The notes beneath the pieces are model-generated. The model searched no databases. It saw only the letters and a list, made by a program, of their open reading frames with translations, and was not told the DNA's origin. A program made the position numbers and the translations under genes. 64,000 nucleotides of DNA, taken from the NCBI GenBank assembly GCA_030770535.1, contig JASVEC010000025.1, positions 434,001 to 498,000 of the forward strand, given 5' to 3'. Source of the stretch: Batkoa obscura. Taxonomy: Eukaryota > Entomophthoromycota > Entomophthoromycetes > Entomophthorales > Batkoaceae. Positions 43,358 through 53,722 of this stretch are shown in pieces (within the stretch, counting starts at the first letter, position 1; every line of letters starts with the position of its first letter).

Positions 43358-43503
43358 TCGCTAAGTTAATAAATAGCTGCATGGGAGGGAGTGGTTAGCC
43401 CCAAAACTATAATTAACCATCCCTATGTAACACAAGCAGTGTAATAATAGTTTTTACTTATTATTACAACTACTTGCTCTTTGACTATTTATTAACTTAG
43501 CTA
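43358..43503. repeat. Inverted repeat inside TE-A
   Basis: gctaagttaataaatag at 43360-43376 is inverted at 43483-43502. Nested smaller stems (gggagtggtta with taaccatccc; gtaataatag with ttattac) would fold as a branched hairpin. It is conserved in the truncated copy near 14690-14835, so it belongs to the family and may be a nested older element or a subterminal structure. Confidence 0.7.
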
Positions 43504-43792
43504 TCAATAATTTAAGTAATATCAACATTTAATAATTGATTTCTATCATCTAATAAGCTACTTACTTGCTTACTAAATATTGAAACTTTGAAATTTTCAG
43601 TTATTTTTGTAAGATAAGCTGGGGTTGATGTTTTAATTTTTCTATCCTCTGTAGACTCTATAACTTTAATTGGGATCATATCGCTTTTTTTTTATCTATC
43701 AGATACTGGATAACAGTGTAGTTTATTACCACCTTTAATAAAATGTAAATACTTTTTAATACCTTGTATTTTTATTATTTTTATTATTTTTA

Positions 43793-44365
43793 TTATTTTT
43801 TTGCATCTTTGTTTCTTTCATATTTTTTGAAAATTATATTTGTTTTCCCATTATTGACAGTTGAGTTATTAATTCTATTATGTTCACAAATAAAAATCTC
43901 AAATTTTAAAATTAATTGATCAATATCTTCTATTTTACCTAATGCTTCAAAACTATTTTTCCACTGTGAAAGATTTCCAAAATGTCCGTCAACTATACTT
44001 TTTCGATGATGCTCAGCAAAAAAATTAAGATCAATATTTAAACTACTATTTATTTTATAAATTTCTTCAAACATATAATGTAAAAACTCTTGAGATTTAA
44101 AATGAGATTTAAAATGATATCCTGTATCTGCCCATATATTAATTTTTGTAAACTTTTTAAATAAAAGCTCTTTAGATATTAAATCAATTAAACAATCTCT
44201 TACATATGCTGAATCATGATTTAATATTTCAGATAAATAATCAAAATAAACTTTGCCTATTGTTTTATCATTTTTTAAATATAAAATGCCAAATCCTAAT
44301 ACTGATATAGCTTGTTTATTATAATGATCTAAGTTTATTGGATCTAGTCTTGTTCCTATTTCCAT
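43793..44365 (-). CDS. TE-A transposase, C-terminal part
   Basis: 190 residues open from an internal Met. It contains INIWADTGYHFKSH (a candidate catalytic Asp), NLNIDLNFFAEHHRKS (Glu/His) and DGHFGNLSQW (Asp), then a segment rich in charged residues ending KKYERNKDAKK. A fragment of the same region persists in the copy at 15216-15446. It lies 37 bp downstream of the other large frame, in the same direction; a splice or a frame break separates them. Probable function: the catalytic half of a cut-and-paste transposase. Confidence 0.7.
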   Translation of the reverse strand: MEIGTRLDPINLDHYNKQAISVLGFGILYLKNDKTIGKVYFDYLSEILNHDSAYVRDCLIDLISKELLFKKFTKINIWADTGYHFKSHFKSQEFLHYMFEEIYKINSSLNIDLNFFAEHHRKSIVDGHFGNLSQWKNSFEALGKIEDIDQLILKFEIFICEHNRINNSTVNNGKTNIIFKKYERNKDAKK

Positions 44366-44402
44366 ATTTTGTTTAAAGTCTAAAATTATTATACAACTTT
44401 TA

Positions 44403-45104
44403 TTATTTAATTTTTAATAGTTTCATTAAGTATGTTTTTTGAGTATCAACATAAAATTCATGTAATTTATATAACCTTTTTTCTTTAAAAGATTTCTCTA
44501 TCTCTGGTTTATTTTCTGTCGCTGTATTTATTTTATTTTCAAATAACTTTTTTCTAACTGTATACTGGGCACATACACTACATAAATCTGTTTTTCTTGC
44601 TGGGTTTTTAAAATTATCTGGTATATATTTAAAAAAGGTTGGCCTAGCTACTGCTTTATCTTTTAAATCATTAAAATATTTACTGTATATCATTCTTCTA
44701 CTTTTATTTAATATATATATTATCTGACTAATATTTATTATCATTATTTTTTTTATTGAATCTTGATGAAATAGTTGAATTATCAAATATTGTATAATAA
44801 TCTCAATTTGCTCATCTTTGATTTTTTTTGTATTTTTGATAGTAGGTCGTAATGTTGGTATTTTATTATTATTAATTATTTTTGAATAATCATATTGATT
44901 TTTACTTATATTAAATCCAAAACTTTTACATTCATCAAAAGAATATACTGAAGCTATAGTTGATAATAATGCTACTTGTTGGTTTTTATTTCCTGTTTCC
45001 CTTAAAGCACTAATTTTATATATTTCTTGGTTAAATTTATTATTATTAATAGTAAGATTTAATAACTTTTCTTTTCTTTTTTTTATTTTATTATAAAATT
45101 CCAT
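44403..45104 (-). CDS. TE-A transposase, N-terminal/middle part
   Basis: 233 residues, basic and Asn/Lys-rich. The segment QVALLSTIASVYSFDECKSFGFNISK reads like the helical pre-catalytic region of transposases. A Cys pair (CSVCAQYTVRKK) could bind zinc. Coding-like sequence extends upstream of the Met (INNNPEF-type residues) and again at 45237-45140 (from MQAFITKLRNGISKNF), so the real protein starts further 5'. Family not assigned. Confidence 0.65.
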   Translation of the reverse strand: MEFYNKIKKRKEKLLNLTINNNKFNQEIYKISALRETGNKNQQVALLSTIASVYSFDECKSFGFNISKNQYDYSKIINNNKIPTLRPTIKNTKKIKDEQIEIIIQYLIIQLFHQDSIKKIMIINISQIIYILNKSRRMIYSKYFNDLKDKAVARPTFFKYIPDNFKNPARKTDLCSVCAQYTVRKKLFENKINTATENKPEIEKSFKEKRLYKLHEFYVDTQKTYLMKLLKIK

Positions 45105-45857
45105 AAACTCTGGGTTATTGTTAATACAATAGTTGTTAAAATTGATGTAAGTGAATCACAATGTCTATATAATGTGCTCTCCCTACCGTATTAAAGTTTT
45201 TAGAAATTCCATTTCGAAGTTTAGTTATAAAAGCTTGCATTTTGTTTTTATTTTGATAAAAAATAAAGTCAAATAACTATATAATTATATACTATATATC
45301 TATTGAACATTTAATAAAAAGTACAAAACACTGTGGAATATCGTTTCACCAGCTCTATGATTGATTATCGCAGAATAATCACTTAACTTGTTTACAAAAC
45401 TAGTTGGTGTATAAAATAGGTTCTTCAACATAATAGCTTGAGGCTTTTTAATTGAATTGTTCCCTAACATTGTACTTTTAATAAAGCCCTAAGTCTTATA
45501 GTATTTTACATAGATTTTACAGTAGTATCTTCCATTTTATTTATCTTATATAGTTCGTAGCTTATTACGCATTATTCCTATTAATCTAAGTCTATCTTAG
45601 TTACATAAACTAAGGCCTTTTGACTTACGGCCAGTCAATTAAGCTAGAACTGCCTTTAACTCCAATCACTGAGTACTAACTTTGACAAACATATAATTAA
45701 AAAAATAAAATAAATAATAAGTCTTTTAAGTTAAATCTTTATATTTAGTTTTAAGCCTTTTAAATTTAGCTAATCATACATTAAAGACTTACAAATTTAA
45801 AACTTAAAATTTGGATTAATTTCTAGTCAAATTCTGAAACCAATTCGGGCACCCCCA

Positions 45858-46904
45858 TATATCTGTTCAAAATTTCAAATATAAGAAGAAATTTAGATTT
45901 GATGATAAGAAATATTCTAATTTATGAATTTACAATATCAAATTAAATTTAGAACTTTTAACTTTGATATTTGTTAAACAAACACTTAACTCTATAATAC
46001 ATGTATAACTTTAAGCGTATTATAATCATATAGTCATTTAACTATCAACTTTTTACTGAATCTCAATATTTACTATTTAAAATAACTCAATCTAAATAAT
46101 AAAATCTAAACCTATTTAAAAAGAAAGAAAACTATTAATTTATTCGACATCCTGCTTTTCAATACCGGATTAAGCAGTTAATTATTATAATAAATAAGAT
46201 AGGCAAAATAATAATCTAATTAAAACTTCAAACTTTTAAAAAAAAAACATCATTTGGTGATGTATTTTCTTGTTTAAGAATTTTACCAACAATTTTTCCG
46301 CTCAAATAGCGCTTAAAAAATGGAAAAAGTGATGAAATCAAAAAAAAACATCCCCATTTACTACTTTAGAACTTAATTTAAAACTAATTCAAATAGTTTG
46401 CTGGTGTAAGTCTCTTGTGAATAACCTGTTTGATCTTATTTTTTTATAGATTCTATTATACTCTAACTTAACAAACATAGCAAACTTATATTTAAGGACA
46501 TTCTTTAAATTCAAGTTTTTAATTTATATTATTATTTTTATTACTTCTTTTTAATTGATTTCAATTAATTAGTTTTATTAATATATATATTACTTTTTTT
46601 TCATTAAACTTATACTTTAAATAATAATATTTTAATGATAATTTGATTTATTTTTATGCTTTTGACTATTAATTGAAAAGACAAGTTGTTTTATCAATAA
46701 AATAATCATTAAAATAATATTAAAAATAAGCAATAAAATAAAATAAAATAAAAATTAATAATTGCAAAGTTTTATCTTTAGTTGCATAAAAATTTATCAA
46801 TCAAATTTATATTTAATTGTTTTAGTCAGAATTTAAAATTGATGCTTTTTTTATAGCTTTATATAAAGCTTTAGTCTTAAAACAACATTTTTTTAAATAT
46901 TTTA
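45858..46904. other. Intergenic with one MITE
   Basis: A+T-rich. A MITE lies at 46252-46357; nothing else is recognisable. Confidence 0.6.
46252..46357 (+). mobile_element. MITE copy
   Basis: Starts atttggtgatgtatttt and ends aacatccccat; the core is intact. The left G run is mutated and the TA flanks have decayed. Confidence 0.87.
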
Positions 46905-47385
46905 AATTGTGAAAGCTGGTACTCAGTAGTTGGAGTTAAAAGCAGCTTTTGCTTGATTAATTAGTCTTGAGTCGAATGGTCTTATTTTATGTAGCTAAGA
47001 TAGACTTAAATGAATAAGAATAATACTTAATAAGTTACGAACTATGTAAAACAAATAGAATAGAAGATACTACTGTAAAATCTACGTAAGATGTTGTCAG
47101 AAAGACTTAGTGGCTTTATTAATGGTGCGATGTCAGGGAGTAATTCAGTTAAAAAGCCTCGAGTTAGTATGTTGAAGGATCTCTTTTATACTCCAACAAG
47201 TATGGATATCAAAATGAGGGGATATTATTCTTTGCAATATGAAGTTAGAAATTCTCGCAGCAAATCAAAATAAGGGACTCTGAATTGATTGTGTTTGAAC
47301 TTGAGAACACAACAACTTAAGTGATTGTTGTGTTATAATCAATCCGAGAGCTAATAAAGCAATATTCCACAAAGGTTAGTCCGAA
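46905..47385 (+). mobile_element. Third TE-A-type fragment (5' coding region), opposite orientation
   Basis: Reverse complement of about 45320-45690 of TE-A with roughly 75-80% identity by eye. It includes 'gaagatactactgtaaaatct' and the segment coding NS(I/V)KKP...MLK(N/D)LFYTPTS. About 110 bp around 47190-47310 is absent from the TE-A copy. Both termini are missing. A diverged relative rather than a recent copy. Confidence 0.8.
47091..47273 (+). CDS. Conserved N-terminal reading frame of a TE-A relative (fragment)
   Basis: 60-residue frame. Residues GFINGAMSGSNSVKKPRVSM and LKDLFYTPTS match, in frame, a translation of TE-A at about 45488-45380 (GFIKSTMLGNNSIKKPQAIM and LKNLFYTPTS). The conserved residues despite many DNA differences show that this part of the element is coding. 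The frame then runs out of homology after the Ser at residue 37 and probably does not make a functional product. Confidence 0.5.
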   Translation: MLSERLSGFINGAMSGSNSVKKPRVSMLKDLFYTPTSMDIKMRGYYSLQYEVRNSRSKSK

Positions 47386-47805
47386 AATGACTATAATAAA
47401 CATACCAGGAATTAGTTTCTGTGTATATTTAGGGTATTGCTAAATATAATATAAAAAACTAAGATCAAATCAATCACTATTCGACTTAGTTTTAATCACT
47501 TGAAAACCGGTCCATTTGGGCCGATTTTTGATAATAGTACTTGTTAATGGAACGCTTTAGGCTTCAGCCTTTTAAGAGCGAAAACAAATGCTTTTACCTT
47601 TAACCTTGAGTTTATGAATAATTATTAAAGTAGCAATAAAAATTAATGTAGATGTATTTAGCTTGATGTTTTATTAGCTATCAATATTAATGATAATGCT
47701 TTTTAGTAATTTTAAATGATTTCGAACATTATAAAATAATTTTAGTTTTAATTCTACCAACTTTTTGAAATATCATTTATTTAACAGAACTTAAATTACA
47801 AGCTA
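47386..47805. other. Intergenic, unexplained
   Basis: A patch at about 47500-47600 (aaaccggtccatttgggccg and gcttcagccttttaagagcg) is less A+T-rich than its surroundings and can form short stems. I cannot assign it. Confidence 0.4.
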
Positions 47806-49060
47806 TAAAGTTTTGAGGAATTTGTTAAAAGCTCTATCAAAAGTTTCTACATCGTCGATTATTGTACTAGTGGAACCATTTGAATCACCATACTTACTCT
47901 GATCGATTCGAGTAGAGAAAAGTTTAGACCTATTGGTATCTAATACAATTATAAGCTATATAAAGGTTAATAATTAGTTTACTTACAGAGTCTGTTTCAT
48001 CTATAAAGCTATTCCTATCAATAAACCTTAAGTATATTTTTGTAAATGTAGAATGGACAGTAGGATCGCAACAAAATCTAAGGAAGTTAAGAACTCCTAA
48101 CATCCCGGTGGTAATATATCCAAAAGAATCTACTCCTAGAGAGCAATACCAGTGAGACCATATACTAATTTGGTTAATACTAGCCCAATATGAGTCAGAA
48201 TCATAATTGATAGGTGAAGTAATTTAAAATACGAGATACGTCCTAAAACCCATGAGCTTCACACTATTTGTTGCCTCTATAGAACACCTTGGCCCACTAA
48301 ATAGTCTAGAATTCTCTATTATTTCCGTTTGTTTATTCAATTTAATGGAAACTAAAATCACAGCAGTTATTAAATAAAGCATACAAACAACCATAACTAA
48401 AAGATTAGTATAAAAATGGAACGTTCTAGCATAGCTTTCATCTGTTCTGATAAAGCATTTGCTAAATGTATTATATCCAAACATCCCTTTTGCTAAATAA
48501 AGGTTTCGTCAATATTAATGTGTATATATATACCAATAATATTATTATACCAAGCGGTGGGATAGTGATCGATAGAGTAAGTAAAATAGGTCCAATCCAA
48601 CGCCCTGCTCCACTTTTCTAAGTTATATTAATTCCATGTATAAAAACTAGTTACAAGTTAACTCCAATAGCTATATTGAGAAAGCAGTAAAATAAAGGAA
48701 AAAATAGCTTTTGGTAGCCAAGGAATGTACATGATGCGATCCTTCATGGTTATATAGTCGACTCCACAATGGATAAGAATGCAACCAAGTGTTATAACAG
48801 AAAATACCGGTTTGAAGCCTATGAGTTACTCTATCAGCTAGCTTACGATCATAGATTGCTATTTATTTTTAAGCAAAGTTTAATTTAAATATTTATTAAA
48901 ATTACATATTGCTATCATCGTTAGCACTGTTAATGAAGCAAAAGCAAGTGAGATTTGCAACAGTATTGGATAAATTGTTGTCCTGATTAGATTGTGAACA
49001 TAGGTAGCTGTATCTATGTTGTTTAATAAAACAAAGTAAAATAAATTGTCCTATACACTC
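47806..49060 (-). pseudogene. Decaying Git3-like 7TM receptor gene
   Basis: On the minus strand recognisable segments in order are: a first TM stretch (about 49000-48900), DRKLADRVTHRLQTGI in the TM1-TM2 loop, NTWLHSYPLW, FFLYFTAFSIAIGVNL (TM3), FIHGINIT, GPILLTLSITIPPLG (TM4), and the open segment 48484-48224 with KCFIRTDESYAR then VMVVCMLYLITAVILV (TM5). Stops after GVNL and INIT and frame changes interrupt it. The DRxxxRLxxGI and FxHGxNI landmarks are those of the fungal Git3/cAR-like receptor class. It is paralogous to 50505-51605, facing away from it. Confidence 0.65.
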
Positions 49061-50504
49061 ATTTATATACTTTACCAAATACGCTATTTATCATCCTTTA
49101 ATTTACTTTTAATTTCCTTGCTTGGTTATATGTTTTATTAACACAGCTCATTTATAGTTCTAGTTAACTTGATAATTTTTTTAGCTGTAAGCAATAGCAT
49201 GTGGTGCACAATTTAACTGTTTTGTTTCAAGCTGTTGATACAAGTTATACTTATAGTATAAAGTGATTCAATAATATGTTTTTTACCAAGTTTCATATAA
49301 ATGGGTAGCTAGAAGAAGATACTTTTAGCACAAATTTATTAGACTTAAGTTACAGCACCATATAAAATTAATACTATCTATGTCGCTTTTTTGGTTTTTA
49401 TTAATATTTGAATGAATTACAAAGTAATAATTTTTTAAAATCTATATAGGCCAAATAAATTATTTTGCTTGATAATAGTTTTGAGTTTTCTAGTAGTGTA
49501 TTATCATACATTGATTGTACTTAATTTGTTGCCCAATATTTTGTATACACTATTTTTTTAATTCGTAATAACAGTGCTTCGGCTATGTACCTTTTATAGT
49601 TTGATTTTGTCAAGACATTCTAAAAAATTATACAAAGTTGACTTCTAATGAATCCTGAAATAAATATTAATACACCTAATATAATTTAAAAATAAATAAA
49701 GTGATCAAATATTTTAACTAGGTCAAAGATAAATCCTATAAAATTAATAAATTATTAATAAAAATATGAGGATGTTTTTTTTGGCTTCATTATTTTTTCT
49801 ATCTTTCAAGCGCTATTTCAGCAGAAAGATTGTTAGTAAAATTCTTAAACATAAAAATACATTCCCATATATTGCACTTTAACAATTCATCAGTTTCCTT
49901 GCTTTAACCAAAGCAAACTTTTCCATTTATTTTATTCTGCTATAAAGCTTTTTGCATTAAACTTGAGCGTTTTCTACAAAACAACCAATCTTATAAGTTA
50001 AATTATATATTTTGTTAATAAACAACGCTTTTGAAACCATCAATAGTCTTTTTGACCATTAATTGTTTTTGAACAACACATGTACTTTATTCAACCTTAT
50101 TTTTGTACTTATTAATATTTAAATAAAAAATGTACAAAATATACAAAACATCAAAAGAAATATACCAATCTGCACGATTTTGTTGTGGCTATTTGGTCTA
50201 TTTGACTATTTTATTTAATTATATAAAATCTAAACAATATTATACTGCCACGTTGTTTTTTATCAACTCTAATGTTTCTTTTGTAATTGATTTTCATGAA
50301 ATTAAATTAAGAACAATACAGTTAAATTGTGGCGTCTTATATTAAAAAGATAAATTGGTTGTTAGTAGCCAGGCTAATTCAATCATAAACAGATATCAAT
50401 AACATTAAGGGATAAAAAAGTTATTGATACATATATAAGCACATGAATTTTATTAAATTATCTTGATTTTATTGCTTATATGGATCCAATAGATTATAGA
50501 AGAT
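49061..50504. other. Divergent intergenic region with one MITE
   Basis: Lies between two head-to-head receptor pseudogenes. A MITE is at 49766-49868. A short open frame at 50130-50345 has no recognisable homology and is not called. Confidence 0.6.
49766..49868 (-). mobile_element. MITE copy
   Basis: Left end atgaggatgttttttttgg, right end cattcccat; core 'caagcgctatttcagcag'. TA on both sides. Confidence 0.9.
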
Positions 50505-51605
50505 ATACAGTTAAAATGGTTTATCCAACGCTCACAAAAGTGTCGTTAGTTTTAGCTGTTATGGTTATACTTATTATGATAATACTAAATAATTGTTACA
50601 AATTACAATATTTCAGTCTAATAGTTTAAAAACAGCAATACATGATCGTAAGTTGGTTGATAGACACACTCTTAGACTTCAAGCTGGTATCTCATATTAT
50701 GATATTTATACATTCCTTACCATATTGGATCCATCCTTATAACTCACCTAGGTCATCTTTATGCACATTTGTTGGTTATCAAATATCGATTTTTCCTTTA
50801 TTTTATAGCTTCTTTAACGTTTCTATTGGGATCAATTTGCAATTAATTTTCATACATAGAATTAATATAACGAGAAAGATTGAAGCAGGGTATTGATTTG
50901 GATATGTTTTACTTACTCTTTTAATTACTATTCCGCCGCTTGCAAGTGGGATGGTTGGGTATAGTAAATTCAATGGATATTCTATCGCAACATATGATGA
51001 GAATTATGCTAAATGTTTCATTTTTATACCAAAATATTAATTATGGCCATTTATATGATTTATTTATTTGTTATCATGGTTTCAATTATTGCAAAAATAC
51101 ATTGGGGACTAAATTCACTTAAAGAGCAAAATGTAGCAACAAATCCTAGTCAATCGAATCACCTGGAGCTATAAAAAATATTGAACCGCTTGTTTCAAGA
51201 ATATAAGATTCTATACAGATGTATATTTATATATTAAACAGAAATTTAGTGTACTATACCCTATAATTATGTTTATTTCTCATATCGGGCTGGTGATAAG
51301 CCAGTCAGATTTTGACCTTGCTAATAACACTTCTCCTGAGCTAGATACTCTTTCTTACATTACTAGAGGATTTTTGGGGACTCTAGCTTTTATTGGGTTT
51401 TTCCTTGACCCAAGTATACACCATGCGTTTAAAGTTGTATATTATAGAATTATAAAAAGCCAAGAGATTGAAAAAGATGAATTAGAGAAATTAAGTAAGC
51501 TTGTTTGCTTTTATTGATCAATACATTAATTTGACTTGGATTATAATGGCCGCTTTAAATTAAGCAAAACTACAAACGTCGATAGCGAAACTGAAGGTCA
51601 ACCAC
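50505..51605 (+). pseudogene. Decaying Git3-like 7TM receptor gene, paralogue
   Basis: Begins near an ATG at 50480-50520 with a hydrophobic first helix (LVLAVMVILIMIILN-like). It continues with DRKLVDRHTLRLQAGI in one frame, then CTFVGYQISIFPLFYSFFNV and GINLQLIFIHRINIT in another, a stop after EAGY, a TM4 stretch LLITIPPLASGMVGY, KCF and a TM5 region. A last open piece (51269-51517) holds SYITRGFLGTLAFIG and FFLDPSIHHAFK, a TM7-like end. Segment order matches the minus-strand copy at 47806-49060. Some gaps could be introns, but at least one stop and one frame change fall inside helices. Confidence 0.65.
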
Positions 51606-51641
51606 TTCTTCAATATTCTAAATTTATTAAAAGTATATAAT

Positions 51642-51742
51642 ATGGGGATGTATTTTTTGTTTAAGAATTTCACTAACAATCTTTCCACTCAAATAGCGCT
51701 CAAAAAATGGAAAAAATGATGAAACCAAAAAAACACCCCCAT
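51642..51742 (+). mobile_element. MITE copy
   Basis: 101 bp and near consensus; ends atggggatg and cacccccat with TA flanks. Lies at the 3' edge of the receptor pseudogene. Confidence 0.93.
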
Positions 51743-51902
51743 ATATTTCATTTTACTCTTTGTCCATACCTTTATTTTTCCAGTTTATTGAATAGTACAA
51801 AACCTAAATTTAATTTAAAAAATAAAATAATTTTCGATAAACTATAATATTATTAAGTTTTATATTAAATATAAAAGAATCTTTAAAGGATAATTCAAAA
51901 AA

Positions 51903-51974
51903 CTCTCGAGCGGGGAATTGAACCCCGGTCTCCCGCGTGACAGGCGGGGATACTCACCACTATACTACCCGAGA
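51903..51974 (-). tRNA. tRNA-Asp (anticodon GTC), copy 1
   Basis: 72 nt. Acceptor TCTCGGG with CTCGAGA, discriminator G. The anticodon loop CTGTCAC sits between CCCGC and GCGGG. B box GGTTCAATTCC. Identical to the copy at 63797-63868. Confidence 0.97.
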
Positions 51975-52053
51975 TTGAAATATTATTCAAATTTAAATCT
52001 TTATTTTGTTAACTTTATTGGATTTAATAAATTGGAGAGGTACTAGCTAAGAT

Positions 52054-52153
52054 ATGGGGATGTATTTTTGTGTTTAATTTTACTAACAATCTTTCCACTC
52101 AAATAGCGCTTAAAAAATGGAAAAAGTAATGAATCCAAAAAAAATACCTCCAT
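52054..52153 (+). mobile_element. MITE copy in left duplication arm
   Basis: Counterpart of 63618-63717. Right end tacctccat; a four-base internal deletion (tttaattttactaac) is shared by both arm copies, so insertion predates duplication. Confidence 0.92.
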
Positions 52154-52162
52154 ATACTAATA

Positions 52163-52194
52163 TAGTAATATAGTAATATAGTAATATAGTATTC
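52163..52194. repeat. 8-bp tandem repeat (aatatagt)
   Basis: Four units here, five in the other arm (63572-63614). This length change is the main indel between the arms. Confidence 0.85.
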
Positions 52195-52319
52195 TTTTTA
52201 AAAACATTGATGAATAATAGTTTTTTAGATCTAAAATGAAAAGTCTTATATTATAAAGATATTTGTAGGTTAATGCCAACTATACTAATAATTTATAAAG
52301 TTCAATAACGAAAAAACAT

Positions 52320-52422
52320 ATAGGGGTGTTTTTTTTTGGCTTCATCATTTTTTCCATTTTTTGAGCGCTATTTGAGTGGAAAGATTGTTAGTGAAATTCT
52401 TAAACATAAAATACATCCCCAT
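52320..52422 (-). mobile_element. MITE copy in left duplication arm
   Basis: Counterpart of 63340-63443. Left end ataggggtg, right end catccccat; core 'tttttgagcgctatttgag' carries the same variant base in both arms. Confidence 0.92.
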
Positions 52423-52676
52423 ACTAAGTAGGTTAGTTTAATTATGATTATTATAAAAATTAATAATAATATCGATGCCTATTTAATAACTTTTTATTAT
52501 ATAATAAAAAGAATTTTAAATATAAAAAATAAATCAAGAATTCTTTCATTTTTTTAAATTTTTAAATTTTTTTAAATATTAAATTTTAAGGGGTAAAAAT
52601 TGCACTGTTGCTATTTTAATATTAAACAAATTCAAATACACCATTAAAGCTTCAAAAGATATAAAAAGTCTCAAAA

Positions 52677-53720
52677 CTAACCCAAGTTCAATAGAACTTT
52701 GAAATCCGTGATCAAACACTCCATTTTAAATAACAAATAACGTCTTGAAGGGTCATGCGACGACAACACAAATACTGCATTAATCAAACCATAACAACTT
52801 AATAATAAACTAGTGACCACAGGAATAGTATAACCAATATTCAAATTAATTAAAGTATCAGGTAAAAGAATTAGTATATTTAAAATCATATCTGGAATCA
52901 CAGAGATAGAATAAGCGAAAACAGCACCCATTAATTTAATTACTGTTAACCATTTTTGATTACGTATACTTTTTTGTTGACTTGTATAATCTTGTTCAAT
53001 ATTATTAGAAACATAGTGTGACGTTTGAATTGTTGGATTATTCATCTGTTCGACATGAGTAGATGAATTGGCATCTTTCAATAACATGTTACCAGAGGAG
53101 GATATCACTTGATAGTAAACCGAAGTCATATTAAAATACGAAAATGAAATCACTAATAAAGAAATAATTGAACGTATAACATAAGTAGCAAATGTTAAAT
53201 AATAATAAGTTTCAAATAAATTGTTATGAATCTCTGGGTTTTTTACAGGCACACAGACTAGTTCAGTATTCGACCATTTATAAACTCCATTAATAATATA
53301 AGCTAATGAAAAGCCAAGATTAGAGATAAAAGATAATAAACCTAAACTATACCATAACTTTGGATTATATGTCATTTTTTTACAAATACTTAAATAACGC
53401 ATAAAACTCAAGATAGCTACTAATTCAATACAAAATAAATAGACAGTCATATCAATAGTAGCATCGAAGTGACACCACCAATAAGGAGTGGGGTTCAATA
53501 TTTTAGAATCCACTATTAAATAACCACTACCTACTAATGTCATTCGTATTATATTATGTAAGTAATAATAACTATCACCAACAGCAATGATTAATATTAA
53601 TACTAAATCTGTACTCTTTAATTTTAAGCCATAACTTACTACCCAACCTACAAGTAAATTTAATATTAAACCTATCACCGCTATCACTACTTGTATACTT
53701 TGGCCTGATGTTAATGGCAT
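52677..53720 (-). CDS. Seven-transmembrane receptor (GPCR-like), copy 1
   Basis: 347 residues, one exon. Seven hydrophobic segments (about 8-31, 38-62, 86-107, 123-145, 168-196, 256-280, 291-315). Cys83 before TM3 and Cys156 in the second outer loop could form the usual disulfide. MRY at 107-109 occupies the D/ERY place. The third inner loop (about 197-250) is polar with an Asn/Gln/Ser-rich stretch, and the C-terminal tail follows HDPSRRYLLFK. Probably G-protein coupled; ligand unknown. It differs from the copy at 62042-63085 at only three residues (P2S, S5P, V40I), all near the N-terminus. Not closely similar to the receptor at 3013. Confidence 0.8.
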   Translation of the reverse strand: MPLTSGQSIQVVIAVIGLILNLLVGWVVSYGLKLKSTDLVLILIIAVGDSYYYLHNIIRMTLVGSGYLIVDSKILNPTPYWWCHFDATIDMTVYLFCIELVAILSFMRYLSICKKMTYNPKLWYSLGLLSFISNLGFSLAYIINGVYKWSNTELVCVPVKNPEIHNNLFETYYYLTFATYVIRSIISLLVISFSYFNMTSVYYQVISSSGNMLLKDANSSTHVEQMNNPTIQTSHYVSNNIEQDYTSQQKSIRNQKWLTVIKLMGAVFAYSISVIPDMILNILILLPDTLINLNIGYTIPVVTSLLLSCYGLINAVFVLSSHDPSRRYLLFKMECLITDFKVLLNLG

Positions 53721-53722
53721 TG

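Larger units (their letters stand above)
43058..45857 (-). mobile_element. TE-A: 2.8-kb DNA transposon with terminal inverted repeats
   Basis: The termini are tgggggtgtccgaattgg on the left and, inverted, tgggggtgcccgaattgg on the right, with TA on both sides. The 2800-bp interior encodes transposase pieces on the minus strand (45104-44403 and 44365-43793, with more coding sequence upstream at about 45490-45300 and 45240-45140). An internal inverted repeat lies at 43358-43503. The pieces are not in one frame, so this copy is either spliced or damaged. The C-terminal piece has IWADTGYHFKS and FAEHHRKSIVDGHFGN, a D...E/H...D pattern as in DDE/D transposases. I cannot place it in a named superfamily; TA target duplication alone does not decide. 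Confidence 0.88.
51903..53722 (-). repeat. Left arm of a 1.8-kb inverted duplication
   Basis: Pairs with 62040-63868 at a constant coordinate sum (115762 across the gene, 115771 beyond an 8-bp repeat that differs in number). It contains tRNA-Asp, two MITEs and the 7TM gene in the same order. Identity begins within two bases of the tRNA 3' end and fades at the receptor start codon. Only a handful of substitutions are seen. The spacer between the arms is about 8.3 kb. Confidence 0.95.

Noticed and set aside
47500-47600. Possible small structured RNA in a less A+T-rich patch
   Set aside because: Short stems only; no box motifs or Pol III signals that I recognise.
50130-50345. 71-residue frame upstream of the plus-strand receptor pseudogene
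   Set aside because: No homology, signal peptide or codon pattern; AT-rich chance frame.
52054-52153. MITEs considered as tRNA-linked regulatory elements or SINEs
   Set aside because: They have inverted termini and TA duplications but no A/B boxes or A-tail, and only some lie near tRNAs.
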